NCBI GenBank assembly: GCA_030248215.1
Contig: JASANG010003724.1
Location: 124,001 to 188,000 of the forward strand
Source: Enoplolaimus lenunculus
Lineage: Eukaryota > Nematoda > Enoplea > Enoplida > Thoracostomopsidae
Length of the DNA stretch: 64,000 bases
Reading direction: 5' to 3'
This document shows, in pieces, positions 13,200-25,600 of this stretch. The notes beneath the pieces are model-generated. The model was given only the letters and a program-made list of their open reading frames with translations. It searched no databases and had not been told where the DNA came from. Both the position numbers and the translations under genes were made by a program. Position 1 is the stretch's first letter; each line of letters opens with the position of its first letter.

Positions 13200-13935
13200 T
13201 CCGGTAAGTTAATCTCAGTCTGAGGTTTTGAAAAATTTCACGTTTAGAAACTGAGACTCTGGTATTGATGCCAGCCAGGAGTGCCAGTTGTGGCAAGTTG
13301 TTTTAATATTTATGAGTGTTACACGAAAATTGTGGTGATATAGCGACTTGGGCAATAGATTTACGGCTGCAAGATTGTCGAAATTTTTTTTAAGCGAACT
13401 GTAATACTCTCAATTTTGTTTTGTGTAAAAAATTCTTAAGTATTGAAGTGAACGATTTGCTAATTTAATCTGTGGGACAACAGAATTTTAGTGAACTTAA
13501 GTATCAAAACATTTACTACCTATCTGGCAGTTCAGATGTATGTAATTTCAAATATTAACGTTTATGGTGCAAAAGCCAGCCAGAATCACTAATATTATTC
13601 CTGCGACAGTGCAATTTTACTGTGCGATATAAGAATCGGAATCGGACCTTGTTTTGAATCGCAATTCCAGCCCGAATCGGAATTGCGACTGCACCCTGGT
13701 ATATTTTGTACCAAATAAGTAAATATAGGTACCAAATTTACGTAATTTACGTTGTATTCTTTGTCAATTTTATACAGTTAAAGTTTTTTGAGCAAAATAG
13801 GGCCTTCAAAAATCGTGATTTAGAATTTTTCCGCAATGTTTCGGTATTTGGTGCAAAAAATTTCTGAGTCTCTCAAAAATGTCTCAATTTTCAGTCTCAA
13901 ACAATTTGAGACTGTCTCAATCTGAGTTCCAACTT
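13200..13935. mobile_element. Element with iterated GAGACT/AGTCTC words
   Basis: Left part has ATCTCAGTCTGAGG and AACTGAGACTCTGG; right part has GAGTCTCTCAAAAATGTCTC, TTGAGACTGTCTCAATC. The words are inverted between the two ends, as in a small inverted-repeat transposon. Between them is an AT-rich interior that includes an ATTCGG-type segment at 13630-13690. No target duplication seen. Confidence 0.4.
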
Positions 13936-16115
13936 CTTCACTTAGGCTCCCTTCCCTGCATGACTCTAATTTGGCAGACATTTATATACACATCAGCCAA
14001 ATTTTGCGTGTTATCAATAAAATACAACCTAAGTAACTAAACAAATAGAGCTTTCTCAAAGTGTGAATCGCTTTGAAAACAGGGGCATTGCTACGGTAAA
14101 ATCTCAGCCCAAGTATATACATCTCAACACAAGGACATACTCAGGAAAGGGGCCGTTACGTTCACCCCACCAGTAGCGATTTTTATCAACGGATTTTCGA
14201 CAGTTCAGTTGGTAACACCAGAAAGCCCCTTTCAAAAATACTGGCTACGTCCCTTGCTTCAAAAGCACACGTTCAACGCTCAACCACGAATCCAAGCAAC
14301 TATCAAACGGTGACAGCAAGACAAATTTTGCGTGTTATTCTCAAAAACGAATGTCTTAAAAATAAAACGCAGTACAGTGTATCTAGATTTAAAACAAAGA
14401 CTCTTGAATTTATATATGCAATATGTTACATTGTAATTTTAGTATATATACGCATATATAAATGATTTAAAAATAGCATCTGTTCTCCAATATCTCAAAC
14501 AGAATTTTAATTAAGTGGAGAATGAACAAAACACTCGCATAATACAGTTGCAACGAAGCATTTGAATTTAAAATTAAGACAAAACAAAGCGAAGCGTTTG
14601 TTTGGCTTCATCAGAAAGTTAATGTAAGTACACAACAATGTATGTATACTCACATGTCGGAAAACAAATCCGAACCATTTTTAAGTAATAGCAGCACTGC
14701 AGTTACGTAAAATAAAAAACCGATTAAATAAAGTAAAAATCTAGTATACACACACTGGCGGTACCGGCATTTATTCAGGGGAAGCGAGCCTTTAAAAAAC
14801 GTTTTAAAATGGTTCCTGGTCATCAGTCAATTTTCTTACCTAAAAATTCAGCCGTCTGCTTGAAATCCTTGAACACACGCAACGATTGGATTTGACATGT
14901 TTTCGGAACTTGTACTTATCCTGCTATACTACTAACTACCAAGCACTTGGACTGCGCTATAATCTCTGTGCTCGAGCGGAGCAGAAAAGCATAGCGCATC
15001 CTTTTCATTACATACGTAAGTATAGCACCCGATCAATTTCTTTTATAAAAACAGCACTTCTGCTGTAAAACACTAAAATTTTCACACTACAGCACAGCGT
15101 AGATGAGACTGATCTCGCTAAGGCAAAATTTTCCTTTAATCTTGATCTCAGTTTTTGATTCTGTAGGTCTTTAAACTAAGAGTTAATTTCGCTTTTTGAG
15201 ACCTGAAACTAGCAAGAAATTGTTCGTTAAACCAAAAAATATTGGAAAAGCTTGTTATATATAGCATAGCGAAGCATGAAATATCAACAAAAAAAAGTAA
15301 AAAACAATCAATTAAATCCAATTTTGGTAGTTCGAAAAACAAACAATATTAATCGCCGATGGTGAGCATGATCTCGATTACAGCCTAATTTTTGAACGTA
15401 GACTGCCCATACCAACCTGTCAAGTATCAAGTGAAAAGTAAAAAAAAACTTGAAACACAAGCCAATATCATTCAAGAGTTAAATCACAAATTTTTGTAAA
15501 CCAAAAGATTATCAGTTATCATTAACAACGGCTTTACTACCGACAGACGCTATGCATGCCTACATCGAAGAATAGAATAGCACAAGAACTTGTATCGGTA
15601 TAAAAGCGTGCCCATATGCAGAATCATATTGTGTTGTGACTCATCGCGTCTCAACTGCCAGAACGCTTGGCTGAGAATCGACTATGTAAATATTCAACGG
15701 CATGTATAGAAAGTGATCATTGTATCCCACACTAACAATCGTTTCGAGGTCATTTTTACCACAATGTTAATACATGCTACTCCAAAAAACATGTTTGTCT
15801 GCTAATTTTGCATGTATGTAACTTACAAAACAACGAAAAAATATACTGCCGGACACTGTTGGATTCTGCTTTTTAACAACTGAATTCGAACCGCAAATTT
15901 GTTGTCGAATCCGAGCTTTTGTTGTCACTCTGAAGGGTGGATAGTATGTCTGCAATCGGCGAAAGGCTCCATGCTTAATTATCCCTCTGTTCAAACTCTC
16001 AACGATGATTTTGTCCCGTTCAACGCTTTTAAGACTTAAAACAGGACTCTTGCGCGTCAAACACATATCTAGATATAAAATCCTTCAGTTGCAATGTATA
16101 TAAAGTACGTATATA
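13936..16115. other. Gene-free stretch
   Basis: No recognisable gene or element. The longest open frames (about 100 codons on the minus strand near 15.8-16.1 kb) lack family resemblance and splice context. Confidence 0.45.
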
Positions 16116-16117
16116 TT

Positions 16118-16278
16118 AGGGATGTGCCGATTAATCGGCATCGGTAATAATCGCAGTTTTCCTGAGTATCGGATATTGCATCTGACTGTTATATGTGCAA
16201 AAGTATCGGAATCGGTATCGGCACTGCAAAAAAATTGCCGATTCCTTGCCGATACTTTTGCACATATAACAGTCAGTT
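16118..16278. mobile_element. ATCGGC-type element with perfect hairpin
   Basis: Starts TAGGGATGTGCCGATTAATC and is rich in ATCGGC/ATCGGT. About 28 bp at 16181-16208 (CTGACTGTTATATGTGCAAA onward) recur inverted at 16250-16277, making a hairpin with a roughly 40-bp loop. The terminal word TAGGGATGTGCCGAT is mirrored at the end of the 58.2-58.58 kb copy. Confidence 0.55.
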
Positions 16279-16464
16279 ACAATGCTATTAGTTTCATTTC
16301 TAGACGCATATCTGGTGTCCGGTCAACAAAACTGTAATCTCTTTTGCGTTTGTGTTTGATAAAAGTTCTTTTGAAATTCTAACCGTTTATGATGGTCAAG
16401 GTTTAATTCTTCATATAATGATGTAATATATATAGTATTCTATCTGTTTATTAAGCACGGTGTA

Positions 16465-16565
16465 CTAAAGGTGGAATAGGTATCGGCATCGGTTCGGCAA
16501 AATTTCAAAATAAGAATCGGCATCGGTATCGGCATCAGCAAAAATTTTGGTATCGGTATTTCTGG
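16465..16565. repeat. ATCGGC/ATCGGT repeat fragment
   Basis: GGTATCGGCATCGG, AATCGGCATCGGTATCGG, GGTATCGGTATT: same word set as the element 200 bp to the left. Confidence 0.5.
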
Positions 16566-16894
16566 CCGCATCTCAGTGTGTCGGGTCAGGAAAGCTGTTA
16601 ATGCTGGTAGACCTGTAAAAAGCATGTTAATATTGTTGATGCAAGTAATTCCTGATGAATATAATTTCGCTATGAATCTATGGATTTTCATAGATACGCA
16701 ATGTATTCATTATAATTATTAAATATCAGATATTCTAAAAAACACAAAAAACTCTGACAGAAGAACACAAAAACTACAAAAAAGCATAAAAAATAATTTA
16801 TTTTGAAAATTTTATTTTTTTCGGTGATAATCAAAAGTTCCCGAGACCGAGACTTGTCATGGCCAGTACCGTTTATCCCTGGCTCGCATTAAAG

Positions 16895-17010
16895 CTATTA
16901 TTTTTGCTTAGGCTTAGACTTAGTTATAAAACAAGTTTTAAGTTGAAGTTTAGGCTTAGCTTTAGGAATAATACAAATATATATGCATTCTGTTACGCCC
17001 CTAGAATAAC
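16895..17010. mobile_element. TTAGGC-MITE fragment
   Basis: GCTTAGGCTTAGACTTAG followed by CTGTTACGCCCCTAGAATAA, matching the right end of the second subfamily. The left terminus is missing. Confidence 0.55.
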
Positions 17011-17199
17011 ACTCGTAATCTATATCTGGTTTTCCGGCGTTATTGTAACGCAATAAAATTGCGAACGTACACGGTCATATGCAAACAATTACGACATGTG
17101 TGACAGAAAAATACGTAACAGTAAGTCAAAGAGTTCGATAGTACTTGAGTTCGATGGTACTTGGCATAAATACGAATGTTGGTATAAATGTTTCAGTTT

Positions 17200-17280
17200 T
17201 TTAAAAATAACATCCGGCAAGTTAAAATACCTACCGGTACCGGAGCCGGATGTCGATTTTTTTGCCGGCGCTCGATATTC
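17200..17280. repeat. CCGGAT-type repeat fragment
   Basis: CATCCGGCAAGTTAAAATAC followed by GAGCCGGATGTCG. The same order of words is found at 52.61 and 54.82 kb, so this is a dispersed family. Confidence 0.55.
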
Positions 17281-19655
17281 AGAGTTTGTGCACTTTTCTT
17301 GGTTTCTTGACCATATTCATGTCGAGGTTGTTCAGAAGTATGGCAGCCTATCGCCGTAAGTTTTGCGGGATGTCAAAGGATGGACATCACATGCACCCCC
17401 CACGCCGAACAAGCCTGACAAACTCCATTTGTTTGTATCGCGGTTGTAATTTAACTTTTATAGTTCGCACATTTGTAAATGTATAACCATCAATTTCTAA
17501 AATGTGCTCAATTAAATTAAACAACCTCAATGCTATACTTTCTTTCAGCAGTCAGCATTCCAACACCCAAACTAGAACACAATAGAGCTAAGCATCATTA
17601 CATAACGCACCCAATCTACACCTATACGTAAACCTAAGAGTGTACATAAACACAACATAGCGCTTTTTATTGCGTGCATATTGGTGATCAAGCGTAAGAC
17701 TAGCCTACAACACGCTAGGTGCTGTGCTGAAGCCTAGCTAAGTAATACCCTTTTAGTATACTTGGCGAATTTAGAAGGTCACACTTGCAATTGGAACGCA
17801 AAGATTATGGTTCAAAATAAAGTACAACTTAAGAGAAATAAATACAGCTGCTCGGCCTAAGTATTAGTTTAACAGGGGCTTTTCGTTGTCTAGGGGGTAC
17901 CAGAATGTTCAGAAACGACTCATAGGACAACAGACTACTCGGAAATACACATAAAATTTTAGTATAATATCGAAAGAAACATAAACGAAATGCGCTATGT
18001 TCCGCGAATTTAGTTTTTCAGAAGACTACTGCAAAATTTCTGTATCACCGAATGTTTAATGCAATTCCAATGCTTTATATATGCTATTTTTATACTACGA
18101 ATAGAAGAACGCAAGGTGTAAACCCGCAAGGTGTAAACCCGTTGTGAACACAGGAAGTGTTTTATATTTCACTACACGTCGCTGTGTTCCCGTGTCGTTA
18201 GAATTCGAATTCGAAAGATTTACATTTTATGGATTATCCACGTCTTATATATAAACATTCACACTAAATGTAATAGTTTTGTCTAAACCCGGTATAAAAG
18301 TATGTCTACAAAACGAAGCTGTAACTAGCGTGTAAAATACAATTCTATGCGGTACGTAGCTACTATTAACTGCCTCGACACTGTCCGAAGGAATTCGGGA
18401 CAAAAGATTAAAAATTGCAAAAAATAATTGCATACATGTGTTTGTGATGTTTTTGTATGTTTGCAATACTATAAAGAACACAGTGCGATATGTGTTTACG
18501 TCCTCGTTATAAAGACTACCGGTCTTTATATTAGTTTTGTGTTCAGCGAGTGTTTTAAAACGACGTCGAGCCTTACTCAGACCGGAGAGTTGCAGTAGCT
18601 CAAGCAATATGACGTGCATGCTCGATGGCCCATTTTGACAGAATAGACTAAAAACTCGATTGCACTAATCAAATCTTGGCACAATTGACGGTGTGATACG
18701 CAAATAACGGAAACGACCACAACGGATAAACGCTGTGTTTAGCAAATTTGTTTAGCTTTACAAAATACTCCGACAAAATTTTTGTATCGCGTTTGTTTAG
18801 AATTCTAATTCTGTTTGCGACTTTGCGGTTTTTATCAATGGAACGCCAAAATTATCCAGAATTGAGCCAAAATTTTTGAAAACAGATAAATTATGCAATC
18901 AGTCTGCTGAACAAAAATGTTAAGCCCGCTTAGTACAAAAGCAAAACACTTGTCTAAACATTCTTTGTTCATTAAATTTTGGTGAAGCCTTGCAGGATAC
19001 AGCGAGAAGTGGTCTGATTTAGGCTTTGAATACTGCGGAGAAACATTCTCTTCCCTCTGGGGAGGCCAAGTAAATATCAGCCTTCCCATTTTATTCGTGT
19101 CACTATATTACTCTCGGAGTCTTAAGCGTTTAGATTTAGGAATATGCTTAAGCGATAGATGCACGGGCGCCACTTGGTGAAGGACTTTTCTACTGTGGGG
19201 TAAACTGCAAATGTGCAACAAAATTTGATCAGACGAAACCTTTTGCATATCTTGGCATAATTTACGGTGCTCTTTTATTTAATAGCAAAAGCTTTGCATT
19301 GCACTGAACGTGCAGCAGATGTGGACAGCCTGGAATATCCCTGGGAGGACAGCCTGGAATATCCCCTCTATACGAGGAAACAGTTTCAAAGGGGAACCTT
19401 CTGTAAAAGTGCTCAAACAAACAAGTTTTCTGGGATACAATACAAAAGGCTCGAAAAAAGATTATTTTCGTTTCGCGTCAACATAAGAGTTCCTTCTAAA
19501 CAGTCGGTGCTTTTTTGCACGAACGATACAGTTTGTTTTAGTTTTCGTAGGCATTCGAGATTGTGCAGTGTACATTGAATATATACATTTGGTATAAATA
19601 TTAATATTTGTAGCTTATTTGGTCTGTTTATTTTGAACCGTTCTGTCTGACTATC
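17281..19655. other. Gene-free stretch upstream of the Tyr-rich gene
   Basis: No recognisable gene. The last few hundred bases may be promoter and 5' UTR of the plus-strand gene that starts at 19656. A short duplicated CAGCCTGGAATATCCC occurs at 19326 and 19350. Confidence 0.4.
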
Positions 19656-19665
19656 ATGCCTCCAC
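19656..19665 (+). CDS. Tyr-rich gene exon 1 (10 coding nt)
   Basis: ATG CCT CCA C followed by GTAAGTATG. The remaining C joins AA of exon 2 to give Gln. A tiny first coding exon, chosen because donor and phase fit exactly. Confidence 0.5.
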
Positions 19666-22600
19666 GTAAGTATGTGCTGTTATAATATATCAGGCCAATG
19701 TTGCTTTTAGGGGCGTAACAGTAGATTTATAGCGTATTCTTAAATCTAAGCCTAAGCCTAAGCGTTGTACAAATGTGTTCTTAAGCCTAAGCCTAAGTCT
19801 AAGCCAAAGCAAAAAATGTAATCCAGAACCAAACCTACTCTTTTATATACCACCAGAAACGTCGACGCCCCATAACATGAGCCTATCAAAAGGTTAGCTA
19901 AAATTTTATTGATACTGTTATGGCTATTCCCCTATACTTGAAACAAGATATGAGGATTGTTAGCAAGCGTATGGTAACTTGAATTCCACCATATTCATTA
20001 TTCGTGTACATGTTAATTAGGATTGACTGACGTAATAGTTCCAAAACAACGTATGGACGTTTTAAGTACTGCATCAACTGAGTTTCCTGGGAAAATTTCA
20101 GACCAAAAAGGATAGGATAATTTTTTACAGGAGCGCTTCCGTTTTAACATGGATGGCCCATAATTTGGGAATGTCTAGAATGGTGCTTTCTCGAATATGC
20201 ACTGATATATGTCAAGTTTTTCGCCAATTATTCAAAATATAGAGTCCATATGTAATAATTTGTATTTTAAGGTACAATACAGAGTTTTGAAAGCTGCGGT
20301 TATTATATAAGTGCATGTTTGTAGCATTCATTTACCGCAATTTTTCAGAAACAACTACCGAATACGGGTACGATCGGGTCAAATCGAAAACTGAATCTTT
20401 AGCGGATCAACTGCGTTGGTGGGACACATACCCAGTACAGTCGTACAATCGGTTAGCCCGTCCCAATTCAGCCTACAGATCGTACATCGAGACAATATAT
20501 GAACCAGTAAAATGGTTAGCAGTATTATTTTCAGGTGGCGCGTATTTAGAATCTTAGAAGAGGTCTCAATTGGCACACAAGCTAAAAATTACGATTTAAA
20601 ATATTTTCCGCGTTTTAACAGAAATCATTTAGTTAATACACTAATTATAAAGGATCGTCTCCGGCTGTGGAAGCATTTTAGAAATAAAGTGGGCAAAATG
20701 TAATTTTCAGCTATTTGGCCAATGTATAAAACAGATTTACTGTAACATGCATGTTAATTTGCACAATTCGTTCGCGAAAAGACTAACGCACACTATATTT
20801 CGTGATAGTAGCTAAGTAGAACTGGGAAGAAAACTTCGTGAGCGTAGCTAGCGAAAAAAATAACGCATGCGTTCTTCGACCCATGTATAGAGCCGGGGCA
20901 TCCACATTTTCCAGGGTGGAAAACTTATGACCAGGTGTGCGTGTAGCGCAGCAATATGACGGTCAAATGTTTCGCTGGTTTGGTATTAAACAAGAATAGG
21001 TTTTGCTGGGAAAAGTGGAAAATTCAAACACGGTGTGGCAGTTAAAAACAAGCGTAAAATTTGTTTGGAAAACGGAAAAGGTGGAAAATTTAAACGCCTA
21101 GATTTTCCCTGGCTTGGATGGTAAATCTGAAACAGGTTTTTTTTGCAAAACGGGAAAACTGTAAAATGTAAAACGTATAGGTTCTCCCTTAGGTAGGAAC
21201 TTATTCACTTGAATCACAGGTTACCGCCCCTTGAACGCTTGCGATTTCAAGAGACCCTAAGCAGGATGCAGTCTGCGTCCCAAGTCCCCCGCACTAAACA
21301 ATTCTCACACTAAAAGCGCCAAAACCGCAGTTATATAGTTATCGGATTCGGAACCCCGTTTTCCAAACAAATTTTATGCATCAGATTTAACCTACCACGC
21401 CAGTAAAATCTAGACGGTTCAATTTTCGACTTTTTCCGTTTTGGATACAAAACCTATGTTCAGATTTTTCCTAAAAACCACTGAAAACACATGTAAAATT
21501 TTTCACTTTTCCACTTTTTGCGTTTTCCGAACCGAACTATACCAATTTTTCAGACAAACGTACCAAACCACTCATACTCTACCAGATCTAAATACAACCT
21601 TTACGTTTAACTTTCCGTTTTTCCCGATTTTCAAGCATCGTCTACATTTCTATTAATTTTACCTACAAAAACCAAAAAAGCTACAGACGTTGTTTAACTT
21701 TTCCCGTTTCCGAACTACGCATTCATCTCTAATTTTACCTACCAAACTAAAAAGAATTAAAGACGCTCGAATTTCCCACTTGTTTTGTTTTCCAAACAAA
21801 TGCGTCGATTCAAATTTTTGCTTACAAAAAGGAAAACTGGAACCTGGTCATACGTTTTCCAACCTGAAAAACTTTAAGCTCTTGTGCTTCACATTGGCCC
21901 GCATTTCGAACAGCGGCCAATGACTAAATACAGCCACATCTTTGGAAAAATTGCTTGAGCGAAACGAGCGTAGAGTCAGTCGCAAGTTACGTATTTAATG
22001 CCATGAGGACACTTAAGGATCCTATGACCCCAGCGGTTACTGGACTCCTATATCTACAGGTTGTCGGGTTTATACTAGGAACAGGACCGATTTAACAATG
22101 CCCTGTAAGCCGGGTTCAAGCATTCAGATTAAATTTTAACCGAATCTCCGGCATAGAATTTAAAAACAACAATAACAGATCGTGAAATTAAAACTAATAA
22201 CAAAGCAGTACTGAAATCAGTGCGAAAAGCTACCCGCGGGTATACCATCGAGTCAGGCAATTGCATGTTAGGCATGTGTTACACAAGCCAAGGAGCGCTG
22301 GAGAATTTCATTTGGTTACCACAGACGCGCGCAAACACGACTCACAGGTACATAAAGGTTTTTAGTTCGGGTAAGCTTGAAAAATAATCATGCCTACAAA
22401 TCTTTGCGAAAACCTAGATGTAATATTTTGTATAAAATTATGTTTTCCACTACACCAAAATAGTAGGCTTACATTCTAGACTACATTTTTTGCTTAGGCT
22501 TAGGTTTAGGCTTACGCTTAGGAATACGCTTTTGCAACGCTTCGGCTTAGGTTTAGGCTTAGGAATACGGTTATTATACTGTTACGGCGATTTTGCGAAC

Positions 22601-25600
22601 GAATCGAGCAAGAACCTTAGCTTATTTGAATTGAAGGCTTATAACTTGCTTATATTAGGCATAGATTGGCTGGCACCCGATATCCGGATATCCAGATATA
22701 AAAAATACCCAGATATTTATCCGAAAAGAAACGTGTATCCGGATCCGAATATCCGCCGGGTATCCGAAATGCTATTGTGTAAACAATTTTTTGGAATAAT
22801 TTGCATAGTTCAACCATTAAAGTAGCTGGATCAGATGAAAATAAATTCTGTATTCAGACCCCAGAGTTAAAATATTGAACCAAATTCCTGCATAATTCCA
22901 TGACGATTTAAAATTTTTATTTCTTACAAAAGATGCCAAAATTAAAAAACTTCAGTTTAGCTTGATATGTATCGGAATAATGACTTCGTATTTTTAAATT
23001 ATCTCAAAATTAACCCAGTGAAAAATTTGCATCGAATACGCACCTTCAAATACTAAATTTATTTTCTTAACAAGAAACATAATCTACATATATACATATG
23101 ACAAGTCGCGTCGCGATATTACATACTGGGCGTCATTTTAAATTATGATCTGTCTTGATTTAATACGACGCCCCACGCAAACGGATTTCTTATCATACAC
23201 CAAAACTGTCCAAAAGTAGTTTATCAGCGATTCTAGCTGTCTGAATAATGAACAGCTCAGTGTGTGGTTGGGGGCGACAACCCCATCCTGTTTAATGTTC
23301 TTTCACAATGCGGAAGGTTAAGGAAACCGCAGCCTCCCACTTAGAGAGAAAAAGCACATAATTGATTCAAAAAGTGTGGTTGTTACAGAAAAAGTTTCCG
23401 CCGGCATTTGTGTCGTGAAATTAATTTAGCTGCGCTAAACCAGTCATTGAACGCAAAAATGACGAAATTCAAATCAACGCATCGCGTTTACACAATAATA
23501 TATACATGAAAAATATAGATTCTTATAATTGTTGGAAATAGGTAAATTTTCGGTTCCGCAGTAGTCCATATGATCACAAAAAGTGTAAGTATATATTCAA
23601 GTCTTAAAAATTGAAATTTAATTGAAATTATCAGGAGAGGTTATGAGGAGCCAAATCGGCATTATGTTCCGGTATATTAAAAGTAGTGTGTATCCTAAAG
23701 TTTTGTAACAATCTTAATTTAACAATGTAATAACCAAAACATATTCTTAAGTTTAAGCCTCCTCAGCGTAACGAACACAAGTCTAAAGGAACACAAGTCT
23801 ACAGGAAAGTTTAGCCTATAAGCACAAGCAAAAAATAAGTCGAAACTTTAAGTCTTCATTTTCCCCCACAAAAATTATTTTGTGATAAAATGACACGGTT
23901 TCTACCTTGCAATTGTCCTCCCTAAGAAAGTTATTTTGTAAAAAAGATTAGGTCCCTATCTTACAATTTTGCCCCCTCAGAAAATTTTTGGCGGAAACTT
24001 GTATTTCAAAATATTTACGAGCCTGCCCCTCGTCTAAAATTTTTTGGATCCGCCAGTAAAAACATGACACCGCGAGCTTCGCAGTGTGCGCTTTTGTAAA
24101 CTTTCCCCGCAGAGTTCAACTCCAGCGCAGCCTTTAAGCGTAAATTTCAGAGAAGGCTTATCCTACACCTAACCCTAAACCATAGCCTGGAACATTGCCT
24201 AGCAAATGCCTGAGCCCATAGCGGTTAAAATAAAACACTAACCTTCAAATATGGATAAAAGTATATAAAACAGCCGTAGTGGTTTTCAGCGTTGCTCGTT
24301 CGGCATCCGCAACTCGAATGAGTTATCCTCGCTATGAAGATGTGAGCACTTGCGTTTTGCGTCGGAGTCCTTCGTACAGTTTGCTGAGCCCGTCGCATAT
24401 GTTGGATTATAGCGAACGTGTCGTCGATCGAAAAATACCAGTGTTTACTGCGTACAGGTATGAACGGCTAGTAAAAATCACCGCTCCACACCATAGTTTG
24501 GGTTTGTGCGAAAATCAATGCGAAAGCTTACTGAACTCATGTTTTGAACACCGCTTGTGTTTTGCGCACATTCATACGTACTGTAGTGACCCGAATAAAT
24601 GGATGGGGGACTGGTATTTATTTAGCCTCTCCAGAGGGTACCCCCCCTGTTATTCGATTACAGACTGCGATTTACTTTCAACCTGCCCTCCGCCATCGTT
24701 CGTTACTGATATATATCCGGTATTCCAACTATTCGTTGTATTAAACGTTTTTTTGCCTTTCATCAAAAGCTTGAGCGATAATGCTAGGTTATACTTTGAA
24801 ATGTTAATTTCAAAACTTAAGTACGCTTTAAAGTTTCGAACCCAACTTCATTTGGTCCTGGAGTCATTTATGCGCTACAATTAGGGATAATTGACATTTA
24901 GGGACTCTAATTAGGGTTTAGGGGCTCTATTCGCTTACGGACTCTTATTAGGTCCAATTGATTGGGACTCAAAATGGGACCCCCTCTTATTATCCCCTTT
25001 ATTCGGGTCATTACAGTACGCTGAGTTTTACATTAGCCTCCTCCCTAAACCCTAATTAGTCCATAAATGTCAATTATCCCTAATTGTAGCGCATAAATGA
25101 CTCCAGGACCAAATGAAGTTGGGTTCGAAACTTTAAAGCGTACTTAAGTTTTGAAATTAACATTTCAAAGTATAACCTAGCATTATCGCTCAAGCTTTTG
25201 ATGAAAGGCAAAAAAAAACGTTTAATACAACGAATAGTTGGAATACCGGATATATATCAGTAACGAACGATGGCGGAGGGCAGGTTGAAAGTAAATCACA
25301 GTCTGTAACCGAATAACAGGGGGGGTACCCTCTGGAGAGGCTAAATAAATACCAGTCCCCCATCCATTTATTCGGGTCACTACAGTACGTATGAATGTGC
25401 GCAAAACACAAGCGGTGTTCAAAACATGAGTTCAGTAAGCTTTGTAAGAATGAGCAGAAAGTCAATTCGTTATAAAATTTGACATATTGAAATTGAGGGC
25501 TTAATTTTAAATTTTACGAGTATAAACATTATGCTGCCTTATATCACAGATATGTTTTATTCCCTCAAAAGACATTAATCTGAAGCCAGAAACGTTTTAA

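Noticed and set aside
24279-24884. 201-codon frame beyond Tyr-rich exon 3
   Set aside because: Only the first part is exon-like; past the GTATGA donor it runs into the foldback, whose other arm is open on the opposite strand.
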